Below are positions 21,671 through 32,329 of a DNA stretch of 64,000 nt, in pieces; position 1 is the stretch's first letter; every line of letters begins with the position of its first letter. The position numbers and the translations under genes are program-made. The notes under the pieces were generated by a model. That model had not been told where the DNA came from. It searched no databases and saw nothing but the letters and a program-made list of their open reading frames with translations. The stretch is from Rapana venosa (taxonomy: Eukaryota > Mollusca > Gastropoda > Neogastropoda > Muricidae): contig CM054134.1 of assembly GCA_028751875.1 (NCBI GenBank), positions 71,452,571 to 71,516,570 of the forward strand, read 5' to 3'.

Positions 21671-24130
21671 CTTCACATAACTCCCAAAGTCACTGTTAGC
21701 TTCCTACTCCTGTCACAATCAACTGGCCTGTCCAGCTGTTTAGGCTTCCCCCTCCTGTCACCAAAACCCTGGCCATCACTTGTAAACTTCCAACCACCTG
21801 TCACCAAAAACTGGCCATGTCAGCTGTTTAGTTTCCACCTCCTGTCACAACTAAACATGTCACTGTTTATTTCCTACCTCCTTCACAAAACGGCCAGTCA
21901 CTTTTTAGTTTCCACCCCCTTTCACACAACGGGCCATGTCACTTTTTTCTTCCTACCCCCTTTCACACCAACGGGCCATTCAGCTTTTAGTTTCCAACCT
22001 CCTGTCGCATCAACGGGCCATGCCCCGCTTTTTACTTCCTACCCCCGTCACATCAACTGGCCATTCACGTTTAGTTTCCCTACCTCCTGTCCCACAACTG
22101 AACATGTCACTGTTTAGCTTCCTACCCCTTCACAACTGCCAGTCAGCTTTTTATTTCCACCCCCTGTCAAAAAGGCCAGTCACTGTTTAGCTTCCTACCT
22201 CCGTCACATCAACTGGCCATGTCAGCTGTTTTACTTCCTACCTCCTGTCACAAAAGGGGGCCCAGTCACTTTTTTTATTTTTTCCCTCCCCTGTCACCAC
22301 AACGGGCCAGTCACTGTTTAGTTTCCCTACCTCCTTCACAACTGAACATGTCACTGTTTAGTTTTCCTACCTCCGTCCATCAACGGGCCTGTCACTTTTA
22401 CCCTTCCAACCTCCGTCACCAAAACGGGGCCATGTAAAGCTTTTTAGTTCCTACCCCCTTTCACCCAACCCCCTGTCATTTTTAGCTTCCTCCCTCCTGC
22501 CCCAAACAACTGGCCATGTCAGCTTTTTAGCTTCCAACCTCCTTCACTCAACTGCCATTCAGCTGTTTAGCTTCCCCCCCTCTTCACACAACTGGCCTTC
22601 AGCTGTTTACTTCCTACCTCCTGTCACATCAACTGGCCATGTCAGCGTTTATTTCCCCTACCTCCTGCACCACAACGGCCATGTAGCTGTTTACTTCCAC
22701 CCCGTCACACAACGGGCCATTCGCTGTTTAGTTTCCCTACCCCTGCCCCACCACAACTGGCCATGTCACTTACTTCCACCTCCTTCCCACAACGGCCTGT
22801 CAGCTTTTTACTTCAATCTCCTGTCACCACAACGGGCCAGCATGTTTGCTTTCACCCCCTGTCCCCAAAACTGGCCATGTAAACTGTTGTTTCCACCTCC
22901 TGTCACAACGAACATGTCAGCGTTTAGCTTCCTACCCCTGTCACATAAACGGCCGTCAGCTTTTTTACTCCTACCCCTGTCGCATCAACGGCCATGTCAG
23001 CTGTTTAGTTCCACCTCCTGTCACCACAACGGCCATGCACTGTTTAGTTTCCTACCTCCTGTCCCCCAAAACGGCCATGTCACTTTTTTAGTTTCCTACC
23101 CTCCTTCCCCAAACAACGGGCCATGTCAGTTTTTTTTAGCTTCCACCTCCTGCCTCAAACTGGCCATGTCAGCTGTTTAGCTTCCTACCTCCTGCCCAAT
23201 CAACTGCCATGCACTGTTTAGCTTCCTACCCCTTTCACATCAACCGGCCATGCAGCTTTTTACTTCTACCCCCTGTCACCACAACGGGCCATGTCAGCTT
23301 TTAGCTCCACCTCCTCCCCCCCCCACATCAACGGCCATGTCAGCTGTTTAGTTTCCTACCCCTGTCACCACAACTGGCCATGTCCTTTTTTAGCTTCCTA
23401 CCCCGTCCCCAAACAACTGCCAGTCAGCTGTTTAGTTTCCTACCTCCTGTCCCCAAAACAACTGCCATGTCGCTGTTTAGTTTTCTAACCTCCTGCCCCA
23501 AACAACCCCCCATGTCAGCTTTTAGCTTCCTACCTCCTGTCACAACGGGCCATGTCAGCTTTTTTGCTTCCTCCCTTTCCGTCACTCAACGGGCCATGTC
23601 ACTTTTTAGTTTTCCACCTCCTGCCCCACCAAAACTGGCCTTTGTCAGCTTTTAGCTTCCACCCCGTCACCAAAACGGGCCTGTCAGCTTTTAGCTTCCC
23701 CCCCTCCTTCCCACAACTGCCATGTCAGCTGTTTTAGCTTCCTACCTCCTGTCACACAACTGGCCATGTCAGCGTTTAGTTTCCCACCTCCTGTCACCAA
23801 AACTGGCCTTCAGCTGTTTATTTCCCTCCCTCCTGCACCACAACTGGCCAAAGTCAGCTGTTTAGTTTCCACCTCCGTCACCACAACGGGCCTGCGCTGT
23901 TTGCTTCCTACCTCCTGACATCAACTGGCCATTCAGCGTTTAGTTTCCTACCCCTTCCAAAAAACTGGCCATGTCAGTGTTTACTTCCCCTACCTCCCTT
24001 CACCAAAAACTGGCCTGCACTGTTTGTTTCCCCACCCCCTGTCACCAAACTGGCCAGCAGCTGTTTAGCTTCCTACCCCCCTTCCCCACAACTGGCCATG
24101 TCAGGTTTTGCTTCCCCCTCTACCCTCATG
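21671..24130. repeat. Minisatellite I, ~44-bp unit, about 55 copies, indel-rich
   Basis: The unit is approximately TCACATCAACTGGCCATGTC, AGCTGTTTAGCTTCC, TACCTCCTG. Nearly every copy differs by short losses or gains (ACTGGCC/ACGGGCC/ACGGCC, CTGTC/CGTC), mostly at homopolymers, which looks like sequencing or consensus noise. The array abuts the exon-25 acceptor; its first unit (CCACCTCCTTCACATAACTC) overlaps it. Confidence 0.9.
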
Positions 24131-25241
24131 CATACCAAAAATACATACCCCCCTCCCCCCCCTTTTTTTTAGAGAAAATGAAGGTTGCCTGAACTATTTT
24201 TAAATTTTTTGTGACCCAAATTTTAAGAACTCAGTTTGGGGGGTTTTTTTGTTGCAGAATTGTAAATACAAAGCACTTATTGCTCTGGGGCATGAAATTC
24301 CGTGAAAAAATCCCAAAAAAAAAACCAAAAAAAACCCACAAAAGAACCCAAAAAAAAATTTTTACAAAAAAACCCTCCCAAAGAAAAAAAAACAAAAAAA
24401 TTTTTTCTATTTTATGAAAAAAGCACCGGGACTGAAACAAAATTTTTTTAAACAATCACAATGCCCTACCCATCAAAACTTCTCTCAATAGAAAGCATAA
24501 AATTTTCCGATATGACAACGAATCCTAATTCACTCACACAGTTTTTCCCCCTGATCCAGGGTGAGTCGGGTACTGTTTACAGCATGCCAACTCTATGGTA
24601 GCCATTGCAGGCATTCCCCAAACATCGGAAAAAATTCCCCACATCAGGACATTCACCAGGCCGGCTGACTTCTCCTCAACTCCCGGAAAAAGTTGTTGGA
24701 TTCCGCTTATTTTTCAGGCCGGTTTTTGTGAGTATGTTGAGCCTGGCAAAGCCCATACCTGACCAAGGGTGCATGCTGGGTATGTTTATGTCATCCATCC
24801 CCTCTGTTCTAGCTAGCCTATTCTAGGGGATTTTAAAGTGTGCATAGGACGTTCTGCAGTGTGCAAGACGTTCTGCTAGGTGTTCATTCACCACCCCCAA
24901 AAAAATCAAAAACAAAACCAAGCTGAATATATTCATTAAAAATAAATCACATCACACACATCAATCTCTAATCCATTCTTAAGGGGAGAAAAAACCCTAA
25001 AAACTGAATATAGCCACCAGCAATGTCTTGTCAAACTTGATATGCTTCTATGTTAAACCAGAATATCTCAGCTTGTTTATTTTGTCCATTCATATCAATA
25101 CAAACTATTAGCGTTCCTTTTATATAAAACTTTTATCTATTACTTTGCCCTAGTTAATTAACTTTAACTTCCTAGTAAATAAAATCTCATACACAAATTT
25201 TGCGTATGATTTAAACAGAAAACAGGTAAACTCCTACATAC
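24131..25241. other. Intron remainder
   Basis: Poly-A/poly-C rich sequence (24150-24410), then a minus-strand SINE-like stretch near 24755-24890 (GTGCATGCTGGGTATGTTTA, GACGTTCTGCA). No exon is seen. Confidence 0.6.
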
Positions 25242-25364
25242 CTGTGTGGTGAGACTGGGTCTACCTCCTTGGCACACCAGCGTGTTTGGATTGCCAATGT
25301 CCAGCAATGGAAAGCGACACGTTACAAGTTCGAAGATGAACATCCCCAGGGAGAAAATATCCAC
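25242..25364 (-). CDS. Lrrk: Lrrk exon 24: kinase subdomain IX
   Basis: The acceptor is TTTTTGTTCAG, and both ends are in phase 0. It reads VDIFSLGMFIFELVTCRFPL, then LDIGNPNTLVCQ and GGRPSLTTQ before donor CAG|GTATGT. D-x-F-S-x-G-M is the conserved subdomain IX aspartate and F-helix. It joins the previous exon as TYSEK|VDIFS, the normal LRRK order. Length 123 is a multiple of three. Confidence 0.94.
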
Positions 25365-27083
25365 CTGAACAAAAATAAAACCCAAAAACATTATAAGTTT
25401 TCTTTTTCCTTGTTCTTCAGCAAGATCTCTGGGGTTAGTCTCCTTGGTGCAGTGGTTAGTGCATTGGATTCTTGACTGGAAGGCCATGGTTTAAATCGTA
25501 CATGATGTAAAGGGTTTGGGGCTCCAGCTGGCTTCTGCCCTGTGCGAGTTTGCTATGAGCTCAGAAGAAAGAATAGAATAGCACAATCAAACATCATCAA
25601 CTGTAAGAATGAAAGTTTGAGAGTATCACTCGGATCATTTGTTCATCTCTGCAGGTGTCTGTTTTTCTCAGGCCTGGCTGACACTGGGATACATTATGAC
25701 AGGCTATGTAGAGGTCAACCCTGTTGAGTAGTCTCAAAGTAGATTGCAATTCCAAAGCATCATCAATTTATCTTCACCACCCTTACTGAAGATCAGGTAA
25801 TAAAAACAACAACCAGTAAATGATATAGTAACCCCTATTGCTCTGGTCTCACAGCGACCCAGTTTTGCTTTGTCCTACATTTCTGCACCTGCAGTGAGTT
25901 ATGTCAAAGCCTTAAGGAATAAAGTTTCGAGGCAGATGTTTGATAACCAGGTTGGCATTTCAGGCAGTCTGGCTGTATGACAATATGAGTATTCTGACCC
26001 AGGTGCAAGCATGAGCAGGATTTGAACCTTGGATTAAAGCATTGAGTATCCTAGCCACTCTGCCAACCAGGCCCACAGTCTGTATCTGCTAGGTGGTGCC
26101 TTCTTGCAGTTTTCAGAAGATTCTGTTGTAATTTTGTTGCACAGGTTATAAGTAAAAGAGACACAGCAGTCTCAGGAAAATAAATGTTTTTGGCTAATGG
26201 TTAGTGATTAACTCCACATCCTTTAAAGTCTATTCACAGACATGCAGAACATGTAACAAAAAAAGTGATTGATATACTACAGAGAGCAGAAGCTGAATAA
26301 ACTCTGATGCATGATATTAAGACACCAGGCTACATCTGCTAAAGAAATATTCTAATTTTACCATAATTCACTCTAATTCATACTAATTCTATCATAATTC
26401 ATTCATGAAGAAATTTAGCTGGTTACCTGCACTTCTTTTCCTCCACTACTATTTTCTGAATAATGGTTCATTTTTAAGAGGTTTAGTTTACTATAACTTA
26501 ATAATTACTTAAAACAATGAAGAATTTGTGGACAAACACAACTGTTCTCTCATTACAAACCATACCCCTATGGTCTAGTAAGCGAAAAGTCCAGGTCGAA
26601 AGTGTGCGGTGGTTTGAATCCCATTTGGGCCCGAAACTTTTCCCCCATCCATTAGACCATGAGTGGTGGTCTGGGCGCTAGTCTTTCAGATGAGACCGAG
26701 GTCCCTTGTGTTACACAAAATTTTCAGTGCACGTAAAAGAACCCAGGGCAACAAGAGAGTTGTCCCTGGCAAAATTCTTAGAAAAAAAGCCACTCTGATA
26801 GGGAAACAAATACAGTTGCAGACAAAAAAAAAAAAAAAGGGTGGCGCTGCTCTTTGCGGCGACGCGACGCGCTCTCCCCAGGGAGAGCAGCCCGAATTTC
26901 ATGCAGAGAAATCTCGTGACTTAAAGTGGTATAAAAAAATATGAAAAAACAGGTAAACAGTCAGACACAAAATGATAAACCTACAAATGATTCCCATCAA
27001 CATCTCAAAAACAAAAGACTAAAAAAAAAACCCACCTGTATCAATAAAAAGCCAGCGCCACAAACCAACGTTAGATCCCTCAC
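25365..27083. other. Intron
   Basis: Contains an S2 SINE at 26560-26935. The rest shows no exon or RNA gene. TTAGTCTCCTTGGTGCAGTGGTTAGTGCATTGG near 25435 resembles a tRNA A-box region, and a decayed SINE is likely there. Confidence 0.55.
26560..26935 (+). mobile_element. tRNA-derived SINE, family S2
   Basis: The head has TATGGTCTAGTAAGCG and GGTTTGAATCCC (B-box like). The body has GCGCTAGTCTTTCAGATGAG, GTGCACGTAAAAGAACCCAG, ACAAGAGAGTTGTCCCTGGC and CTCTCCCCAGGGAGAGCAGC. This is the most complete copy of the family in the window. Confidence 0.88.
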
Positions 27084-27335
27084 CTTTTCAGAGTAAGTGC
27101 CTTTGCCAGCATACTGCAGGATTTCTGGGGCGATAAAGGCTGGAGTGCCTCCAAAACCCTTAGCCCCACTGGGCAGCACGGTGCGACTGATGCCGTAGTC
27201 AGCGATCTTGACGTGAACCAGCGAGTTGGGGCTGACATCCTCCGACAAGGGCAAATCCCACACCAGGACGTTCTCGGACTTCAGGTCACGGTAGATAACG
27301 TTGTGACGGTGGAGGTATGCCAAGGCACTGGCCAC
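27084..27335 (-). CDS. Lrrk: Lrrk exon 23: kinase catalytic and activation loops
   Basis: The acceptor is CTGGCGTGTGCAG and the donor GAAAAG|GTGAGG, both phase 0, length 252. It encodes VASALAYLHRHNVIYRDLKS, ENVLVWDL, then HVKIADYGISR, GFGGTPAFIAPEIL and GKGTYSEK. YRDLK is the catalytic loop (Asp general base, Asn in SEN binds metal), DYG replaces DFG as in human LRRK proteins, and APE closes the activation segment. All catalytic residues are intact, so an active Ser/Thr kinase is expected if the neighbouring exon is in frame. Confidence 0.97.
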
Positions 27336-28221
27336 CTGCACACGCCAGGTAGATATTTACAGTCAGGCTTTGTGATTGATTCTGTAACACTTGGGTTAAA
27401 ATTTTAAAAAAGATCAGTCGTAAGCAAGATGGTAGTTTTTGCTCTACTAAACTCAGTGATTCTTTTTCAAAACCTGCCCCGATTCTGAAGCTTACTTTCA
27501 AGGCATGCAGCACATTTAAGGTATTTTCAATTATCTCTTGTTCCCAATTTGTGTATGTGCAAAGCACAGCAGCAGGTGTCAACTTAAAAAATTGTATTCA
27601 CATATTTGTCTCTGAGCCTCTATCATTCCCACACACACATACCAAAATCCACTGAATGTAAACTTTACCAGATTGATCTGTTCATGCTAGCCAATACCAG
27701 GAATAAACAAAATGGCACCTGCTAGCAAAGTATCAAGTCAGAGCAACTTGAATGCAAAAAAGGTGACAACACAATGTGCAGACTCATGACGTAAGCAACG
27801 ACCTCCACAGCATAACTAACCCTGATCATCCTGCCTCAAGTGTCCCATTCTGACTTTTTTTTTTTTTTTAAAGACAAAAAAAAGACACTGATCACATGTT
27901 GGGATAACAGTAATGTTTCTCTTCAAATCTTTTTTAAACTCCTTGTCAATATCAATTCCTTAAGTATAAAAAGCAAAGAATAAAGAATACACAAAGACAC
28001 ACAAAAATACCAACAGAAATCCAATTTCTATCCCATCGTAATTGTTCATGTATAATACAGACATCACTCAAATAAACTAAATCCTTGAACAGATGAACAT
28101 CCCTTTAACTTCCCATGCACTAGTAAAATTCTGTTCAAGAGTTTTCTCCTAAAATGAAACCTACTGAAAGGAATGTAGGATGAGGATGAAAAAAAACAAC
28201 CAAACCCAACAACCACCTTAC

Positions 28222-28448
28222 CTGAATGATCACCTTCCGAACAACGAACAGAGGCAGGTAGGATCCTGCTTCTTGCACCTTCTTCAGCACAGAGTTCAGA
28301 GCCCCATGGGGAGCCAGGCCCAGCACCAGACACAAGGCTGCAGGGCCATGCCCAAAAATGGCACGATGTGGTCGTGGGACAGCTGCTCCAGAATGGACAC
28401 TTCCTGCCGGGCAGTCAGGTAGGCGTTGCAGGCTGTTTCCAGTCGCAT
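28222..28448 (-). CDS. Lrrk: Lrrk exon 22: kinase helix C and hinge, one-base frameshift
   Basis: The acceptor is GGGTTTTCAG (or GGCTCGCAG, giving 28457) and the donor ATTCAG|GTAAGG. Both neighbours require phase 0, but the exon is 227 bases. The first part reads RLETACNAYLTARQEVSILE, QLSHDHIVPFLGMALQP, with RQEVSIL carrying the helix C Glu. The hinge and helix D LCLVLGLAPHGALNSVL, then LPLFVVRKVIIQ, lie in the next frame. One lost base near 28333-28337, where the plus strand has CACAAGGCTG, explains the change. Either a homopolymer consensus error or a real disabling mutation is possible; the rest of the gene is intact, which favours error. Confidence 0.88.
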
Positions 28449-28850
28449 CTGAAAACCCTGCGAGCCAGTCTTGGTGTGTGAACATCTTCCACAAGTGAAT
28501 GCTTGAAAAATGATGAATAATAAGGCAAAAAGAATGAAAATGCAGAAATACGGATGTGTGGGAATGTTCACAAAAAGTGAGCACTTAAAAAAAAAAGAAG
28601 GAAGAAATGTGTGTGTCTGTGTGTGTTTGTAGGGGGGGGGATGCAAGCGTGTGCATGCATGTGTACGAGTGTGTGGGTGTGATTGAGTGCATGTGTGTTT
28701 GAGTGTGGATGTGTACATGCATGCTTGCACAAGTGTGTGTATGCACACATGTATGCTTGAGTACACTGATCTAGGTTCCATGACACTTTACCAGCACTTA
28801 TTGCTCTCTAGAAAATGTCCTACTATGCGTGACAAAAGGACAACATTTAC

Positions 28851-28925
28851 CTGAAGGTTTGTGGTTCTGCGGTTGCGGTCTGCCTCAAACAGAACTTTCA
28901 GCGCCACTTCTTCTGGTGGACCCCC
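28851..28925 (-). CDS. Lrrk: Lrrk exon 21: kinase beta-3 lysine
   Basis: The acceptor is TATTTTTTCAG and the donor CTTCAG|GTAAAT, phase 0 at both ends, 75 bases. It reads GGPPEEVALKVLFEADRNRR, TTNLQ. VALKV is the VAIK motif with the ATP-positioning lysine. It directly follows the glycine-rich-loop exon. Confidence 0.93.
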
Positions 28926-29039
28926 CTGAAAAAATACGCACCTTGATTTACCAAAACTGTGAGAACACGCTTCCATCTTTTTCCAGATTATAATTCTGGT
29001 TTTCACTTCCTTATTACCTATGTGACATCTGTACCAGAC

Positions 29040-29285
29040 ACCAAGAAGTTTGCAGAATCATCTCCTTTGCACGTATCCTTTCAATGTCTACTGATACGGT
29101 CCACATTTCACATGCATACAAAAATACGGACATGGCCAGGAAATGCATCAGTCTTCTTTTTCTTCTCCTTTGTTGAACGCTCAGGCAGTGATTATTGTTG
29201 TCTGTCATATGAGCAAAAATGTGTTGCACTGCTGTTAACTGCCTGACAAGTCAGACCCATTGCACATGACTTCAGCGTGATGCAT
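29040..29285 (-). mobile_element. RT-tail scrap joined to S3 repeat end
   Basis: The minus-strand frame reads MHFLAMSVFLYACEMWTV, like the FLYACESWTL region of the RTE-type RT tail also seen at 43.15 kb. From about 29165 upward the sequence is the reverse complement of the S3 repeat end (GACAGACAACAATAATC, CTGACTTGTCAGG). Confidence 0.6.
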
Positions 29286-29554
29286 CAATCTGATCTTGAA
29301 GTCGATGGTGATGTTCTTGTCCCTCCAGGTGACTTTAAGTTTGGTCATTGCAGCTGTGATCTGGGCAATCATGGAGAAAATTTCACATTTTGATCTTTCA
29401 TCAAGAAACCACAGCTCCCAGATATATCCAAAGCTATGGGCGGTCTCAGTTCTTATCCATTATCCTCAAAATAAAGAATCTAAATTTTAAAAAATATTAC
29501 TAATAATCATAATATATGGAATTTCTATAGTACTGAACACACGCACACACACAC

Positions 29555-29895
29555 ACCCACACACATTGCGCATGTGATCTGCTAACCTGGGTTCAGATCT
29601 CGTTTAAGAGGACTTTTCCTCTGGAGTTAAGATCACTGCCGACTCCACTCCCCTTTTCTTTTCTTTTTTTTTGACTCCACTCCCCCAAAAGTCCTTCGGA
29701 TGAGACTATAAACTCAGGTCCTGTGTGTGAACGCATGCAGAACATCTTGCGCACATGTTAAAACCTGTTCCGCTATTCGGAAGAGTAGGTCATTGTGTGC
29801 CGGTGGGAATGGATGACAAAATTTACAAAACTGCTTACACATGGGGACTGGATGTAAGAAAGCACATGAGTGTTTATTCCATTATCCTTGAAATA
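29555..29895 (+). mobile_element. SINE S1, nearly full length
   Basis: From GCGCATGTGATCTGCTAACC and GGGTTCAGATCTCG (B box) through TCCTTCGGATGAGACTATAA, ACATCTTGCGCACATGTTAA, GGGGACTGGATGTAAGAAAG to GCACATGAGTGTTTATTCCA. A TTTTCTTTTCTTTTTTTT insertion splits the CTCCACTCCCC module. It ends about 55 bp before exon 20. Confidence 0.88.
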
Positions 29896-29950
29896 AAAGA
29901 ATTAAAAAAACCACGGCATTAGAAATTTACAATGCAAAATGAAATCTTAC

Positions 29951-30067
29951 CCGTCTGTGCAGGCTGCCCTGATACACCTTGCCAAAGTTGCCCTCTCCCA
30001 GACACTGGCCCACTTTCAGCTGGTCGATGTTGGAGATGACGATACTGGTGTCCAAATCGCTGAACAC
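29951..30067 (-). CDS. Lrrk: Lrrk exon 20: kinase glycine-rich loop
   Basis: The acceptor is GTTGTGATGACAG and the donor ACGG|GTAAGA, phase 0, 117 bases. It reads VFSDLDTSIVISNIDQLKVG, QCLGEGNFGKVYQGSLHRR. GEGNFGKV is the nucleotide-binding glycine-rich loop that opens the kinase domain. Confidence 0.95.
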
Positions 30068-30269
30068 CTGTCATCACAACACAACACAATCATTATGCCC
30101 CGCACAGTGTCACAGTCATACAACCGTAATTGGCCCACGCCAAAAGCTTTGTCATTTATCGGTGTTAACTAAGTGTTGAGGCCTAAATTAACAATATTGT
30201 TAGGTTTTGAAACGTTGCGTTGAGATTGTCTTCAACCAGAACACACTATTAGCAATAATAACGACTTTG

Positions 30270-30274
<5 letters not shown>

Positions 30275-30306
<32 letters not shown>

Positions 30307-30352
30307 CTCTCTCACCCACACACAACACACACACACACAAACACACACACAT
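30275..30352. repeat. TC and CA microsatellite
   Basis: A (CT)n run to about 30310 followed by interrupted (CA)n to 30351. Confidence 0.93.
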
Positions 30353-30416
30353 ACAGATAGGCTACACACTTTGTGTCCAAAGACAATGAATACTACAACA
30401 GAAGGAAGAGACTGAC

Positions 30417-30627
30417 CACATCGGGGGCAATGTAGTACGGGTGACTGACGCCGTCCACATCCAGCAGGTGTTGCGGCGAGATGCTGCCGTGCAGCGGACA
30501 CACCGTGTCCACCCCTTGCATGATGTCCAGCATGCAGCGCTCCACCAGGTAGGAGAAGATCACTCCCTCGTTGCTCTCCAGGTTGCTCTCGCGGTTGTAG
30601 ATGAACGCTTGTCCTTCCGATAGAGAC
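30417..30627 (-). CDS. Lrrk: Lrrk exon 19: COR-kinase linker
   Basis: The acceptor is GATTTCATGACTCAG and the first base completes a split Arg codon. It reads SLSEGQAFIYNRESNLESNE, GVIFSYLVERCMLDIMQG, DTVCPLHGSI and ends HPYYIAPDV. The donor GATGTG|GTCAGT is less canonical, but codon phase (1 + 210) and the join to exon 20 support it. The C-P-L-H pair may bind zinc with the C-P-R-C of exon 17; that is an inference. Confidence 0.88.
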
Positions 30628-31549
30628 CTGAGTCATGAAATCCGTGACTTTATGGGGAAGTTTACCGTTAACTTTTTCCGTTCATGCGTGCGTGTGAGTA
30701 GTTGTTTTTTTGTTGGTTTTTTTTTTGTTGCTGCCTCATCTTCTGACGACCCCCGTTCTTCTGTTTCCGCGTGTGAGTAGTTACTTCCCTTCTTTTTCAA
30801 AGTTCTAGTAATAGGTTTATTTCCCTTCAATACCAAGTTTCTAGAACAGTCTATTCCTGAAAATAAAGTACTTAGTTCAAAGTGACAGGTACTTAATTCA
30901 AAGTGAAATGTACTTAGTTCAAAGTGAAATGACTCTTAAATCTAACAGTATTAACCCCAAGTATCATGCGCTATTATGCTACTAATACTGTAAAAACATT
31001 TTTTTTTTTTTTGCGGTTTGGACAGAGTTGTTGATAAGCAGGTGCTCAAACAGGTAAACACATACAATTTTGTCCAGAAAAATACACACATGCATGCCCA
31101 GATTCAAACTGTTCATGGAAAAGTAAGGAAACATGCCTGTACTCTCTTAGCAAAGTCCGCATGACATATTTCAACACACACCCCTTAGGGTATCAGTGTG
31201 CCACGCAGACACATGTTTTAAAAAGACTTCTACAGCACTCTCAAGTGCTATGAAGGCACTGACGTCTTAAAGACTTCCCAATGGCTCTCCAGGGGCCCAG
31301 CAGGCCTTCCCTTCACAAACACTGACCAGGCCATTGATAAACATTATTGCAAGGATTAAGGTCTCAGACACAGGAGTAGTCAGGATGTCAGGGGGGTGTA
31401 CTGTTTATGCTGACCGGCTGCGTCCCAGATTTCCAGGCTTTGAGAACAAAGCGAAATATTTTATCCAAAGTGCTTTGTCCGGTTTTTGAGAATCAAGGGT
31501 TAGTTTAGTGAAACTGATGTACTGGGCAACAGAAATGAATGAAGACAGG

Positions 31550-31668
31550 CTGTGTGTGTGTGTGTGTGTGTGTGCGTGTGTGTGTGTGTGTGTGTGCATG
31601 CACATATAAGAGAGAGAGAGAGTGTGTATGTGTGTGTGTATGAGTATGTGTGACTGTACGTGTGTGTG
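31550..31668. repeat. TG/GA microsatellite
   Basis: (GT)n at 31551-31600, (GA)n at 31610-31622, then further TG blocks. Confidence 0.92.
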
Positions 31669-31835
31669 TGTGCGTGCCTGCATGTGACTTTGAATAAAAT
31701 ATACTTCAATGCAGCTAAGTATATTGCTGCCAGATATTTCAAGACTTTCCAGCAGAGAAATCCGATACGGCTATTAGAGGCGTACAGTAAGGGTTAAAAG
31801 CCAGCATCAAAATGTGCTGATGGAAGTGGCTGTAC

Positions 31836-32032
31836 CTGTGGTGTCCACTGTTGGTCAGGCCAGCTGTATCGTCATTTTCTTCAGGGGACTGGGCAGGCAC
31901 TGCCTGCAAAGAGCTATGTCTGCTGACATGACTTTCTTGTGATACAACGAACGGAGTGTACAATTCTGGGGAGTCTGGGTTCACAAAGAACCAAGCATCT
32001 TCATCGTGCTGGGTCGACTTCTGCCTGTTCAC
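31836..32032 (-). CDS. Lrrk: Lrrk exon 18: low-complexity linker
   Basis: The acceptor is TTCTCTTTTGCAG and the donor CACAG|GTACAG. It reads VNRQKSTQHDEDAWFFVNPD, SPELYTPFVVSQESHVS, then AQSPEENDDTAGL and ends NSGHHR with two bases of a split codon. It is polar, Ser/Gln-rich and has no recognisable fold, so it is called by phase and splice sites (197 = 195 + 2). Confidence 0.85.
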
Positions 32033-32097
32033 CTGCAAAAGAGAAGGTGAAATTTGTGTGTGATGAAAGTTGATAGGAAGAGTGGTAGATGTTGTGT

Positions 32098-32296
32098 GTG
32101 TGTGCGTGCGTGTGGTGCAAACTTTGTTATAAAGAAAGGTTTACATGCATGAATAAGCAAACACTGTTGCTTCAAACAAAAATATATCCATAAGTGTGTG
32201 TGTGTGTGCATGTGGTGCAAACTTTGTTATAACGAAAGGTTTACATGCATGAGTAAGCAAACACTGTTGCTTCAAACAAAAAAACATATCCATAAA
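32098..32296. repeat. Direct duplication, ~95-bp unit, 2 copies
   Basis: TGTGGTGCAAACTTTGTTAT, then GAAAGGTTTACATGCATGA and AAGCAAACACTGTTGCTTCA occur twice, at about 32110-32190 and 32210-32296, separated by a TG run. Confidence 0.9.
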
Positions 32297-32329
32297 CACA
32301 CATACATTTCACATACACATATTACCCAC

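Noticed and set aside
28222..28448. Calling Lrrk a pseudogene because of frame breaks
   Set aside because: All other exons are intact over about 2,300 residues with canonical splice sites and conserved catalytic residues; a single-base homopolymer difference and a noisy satellite region are better explained as consensus errors.
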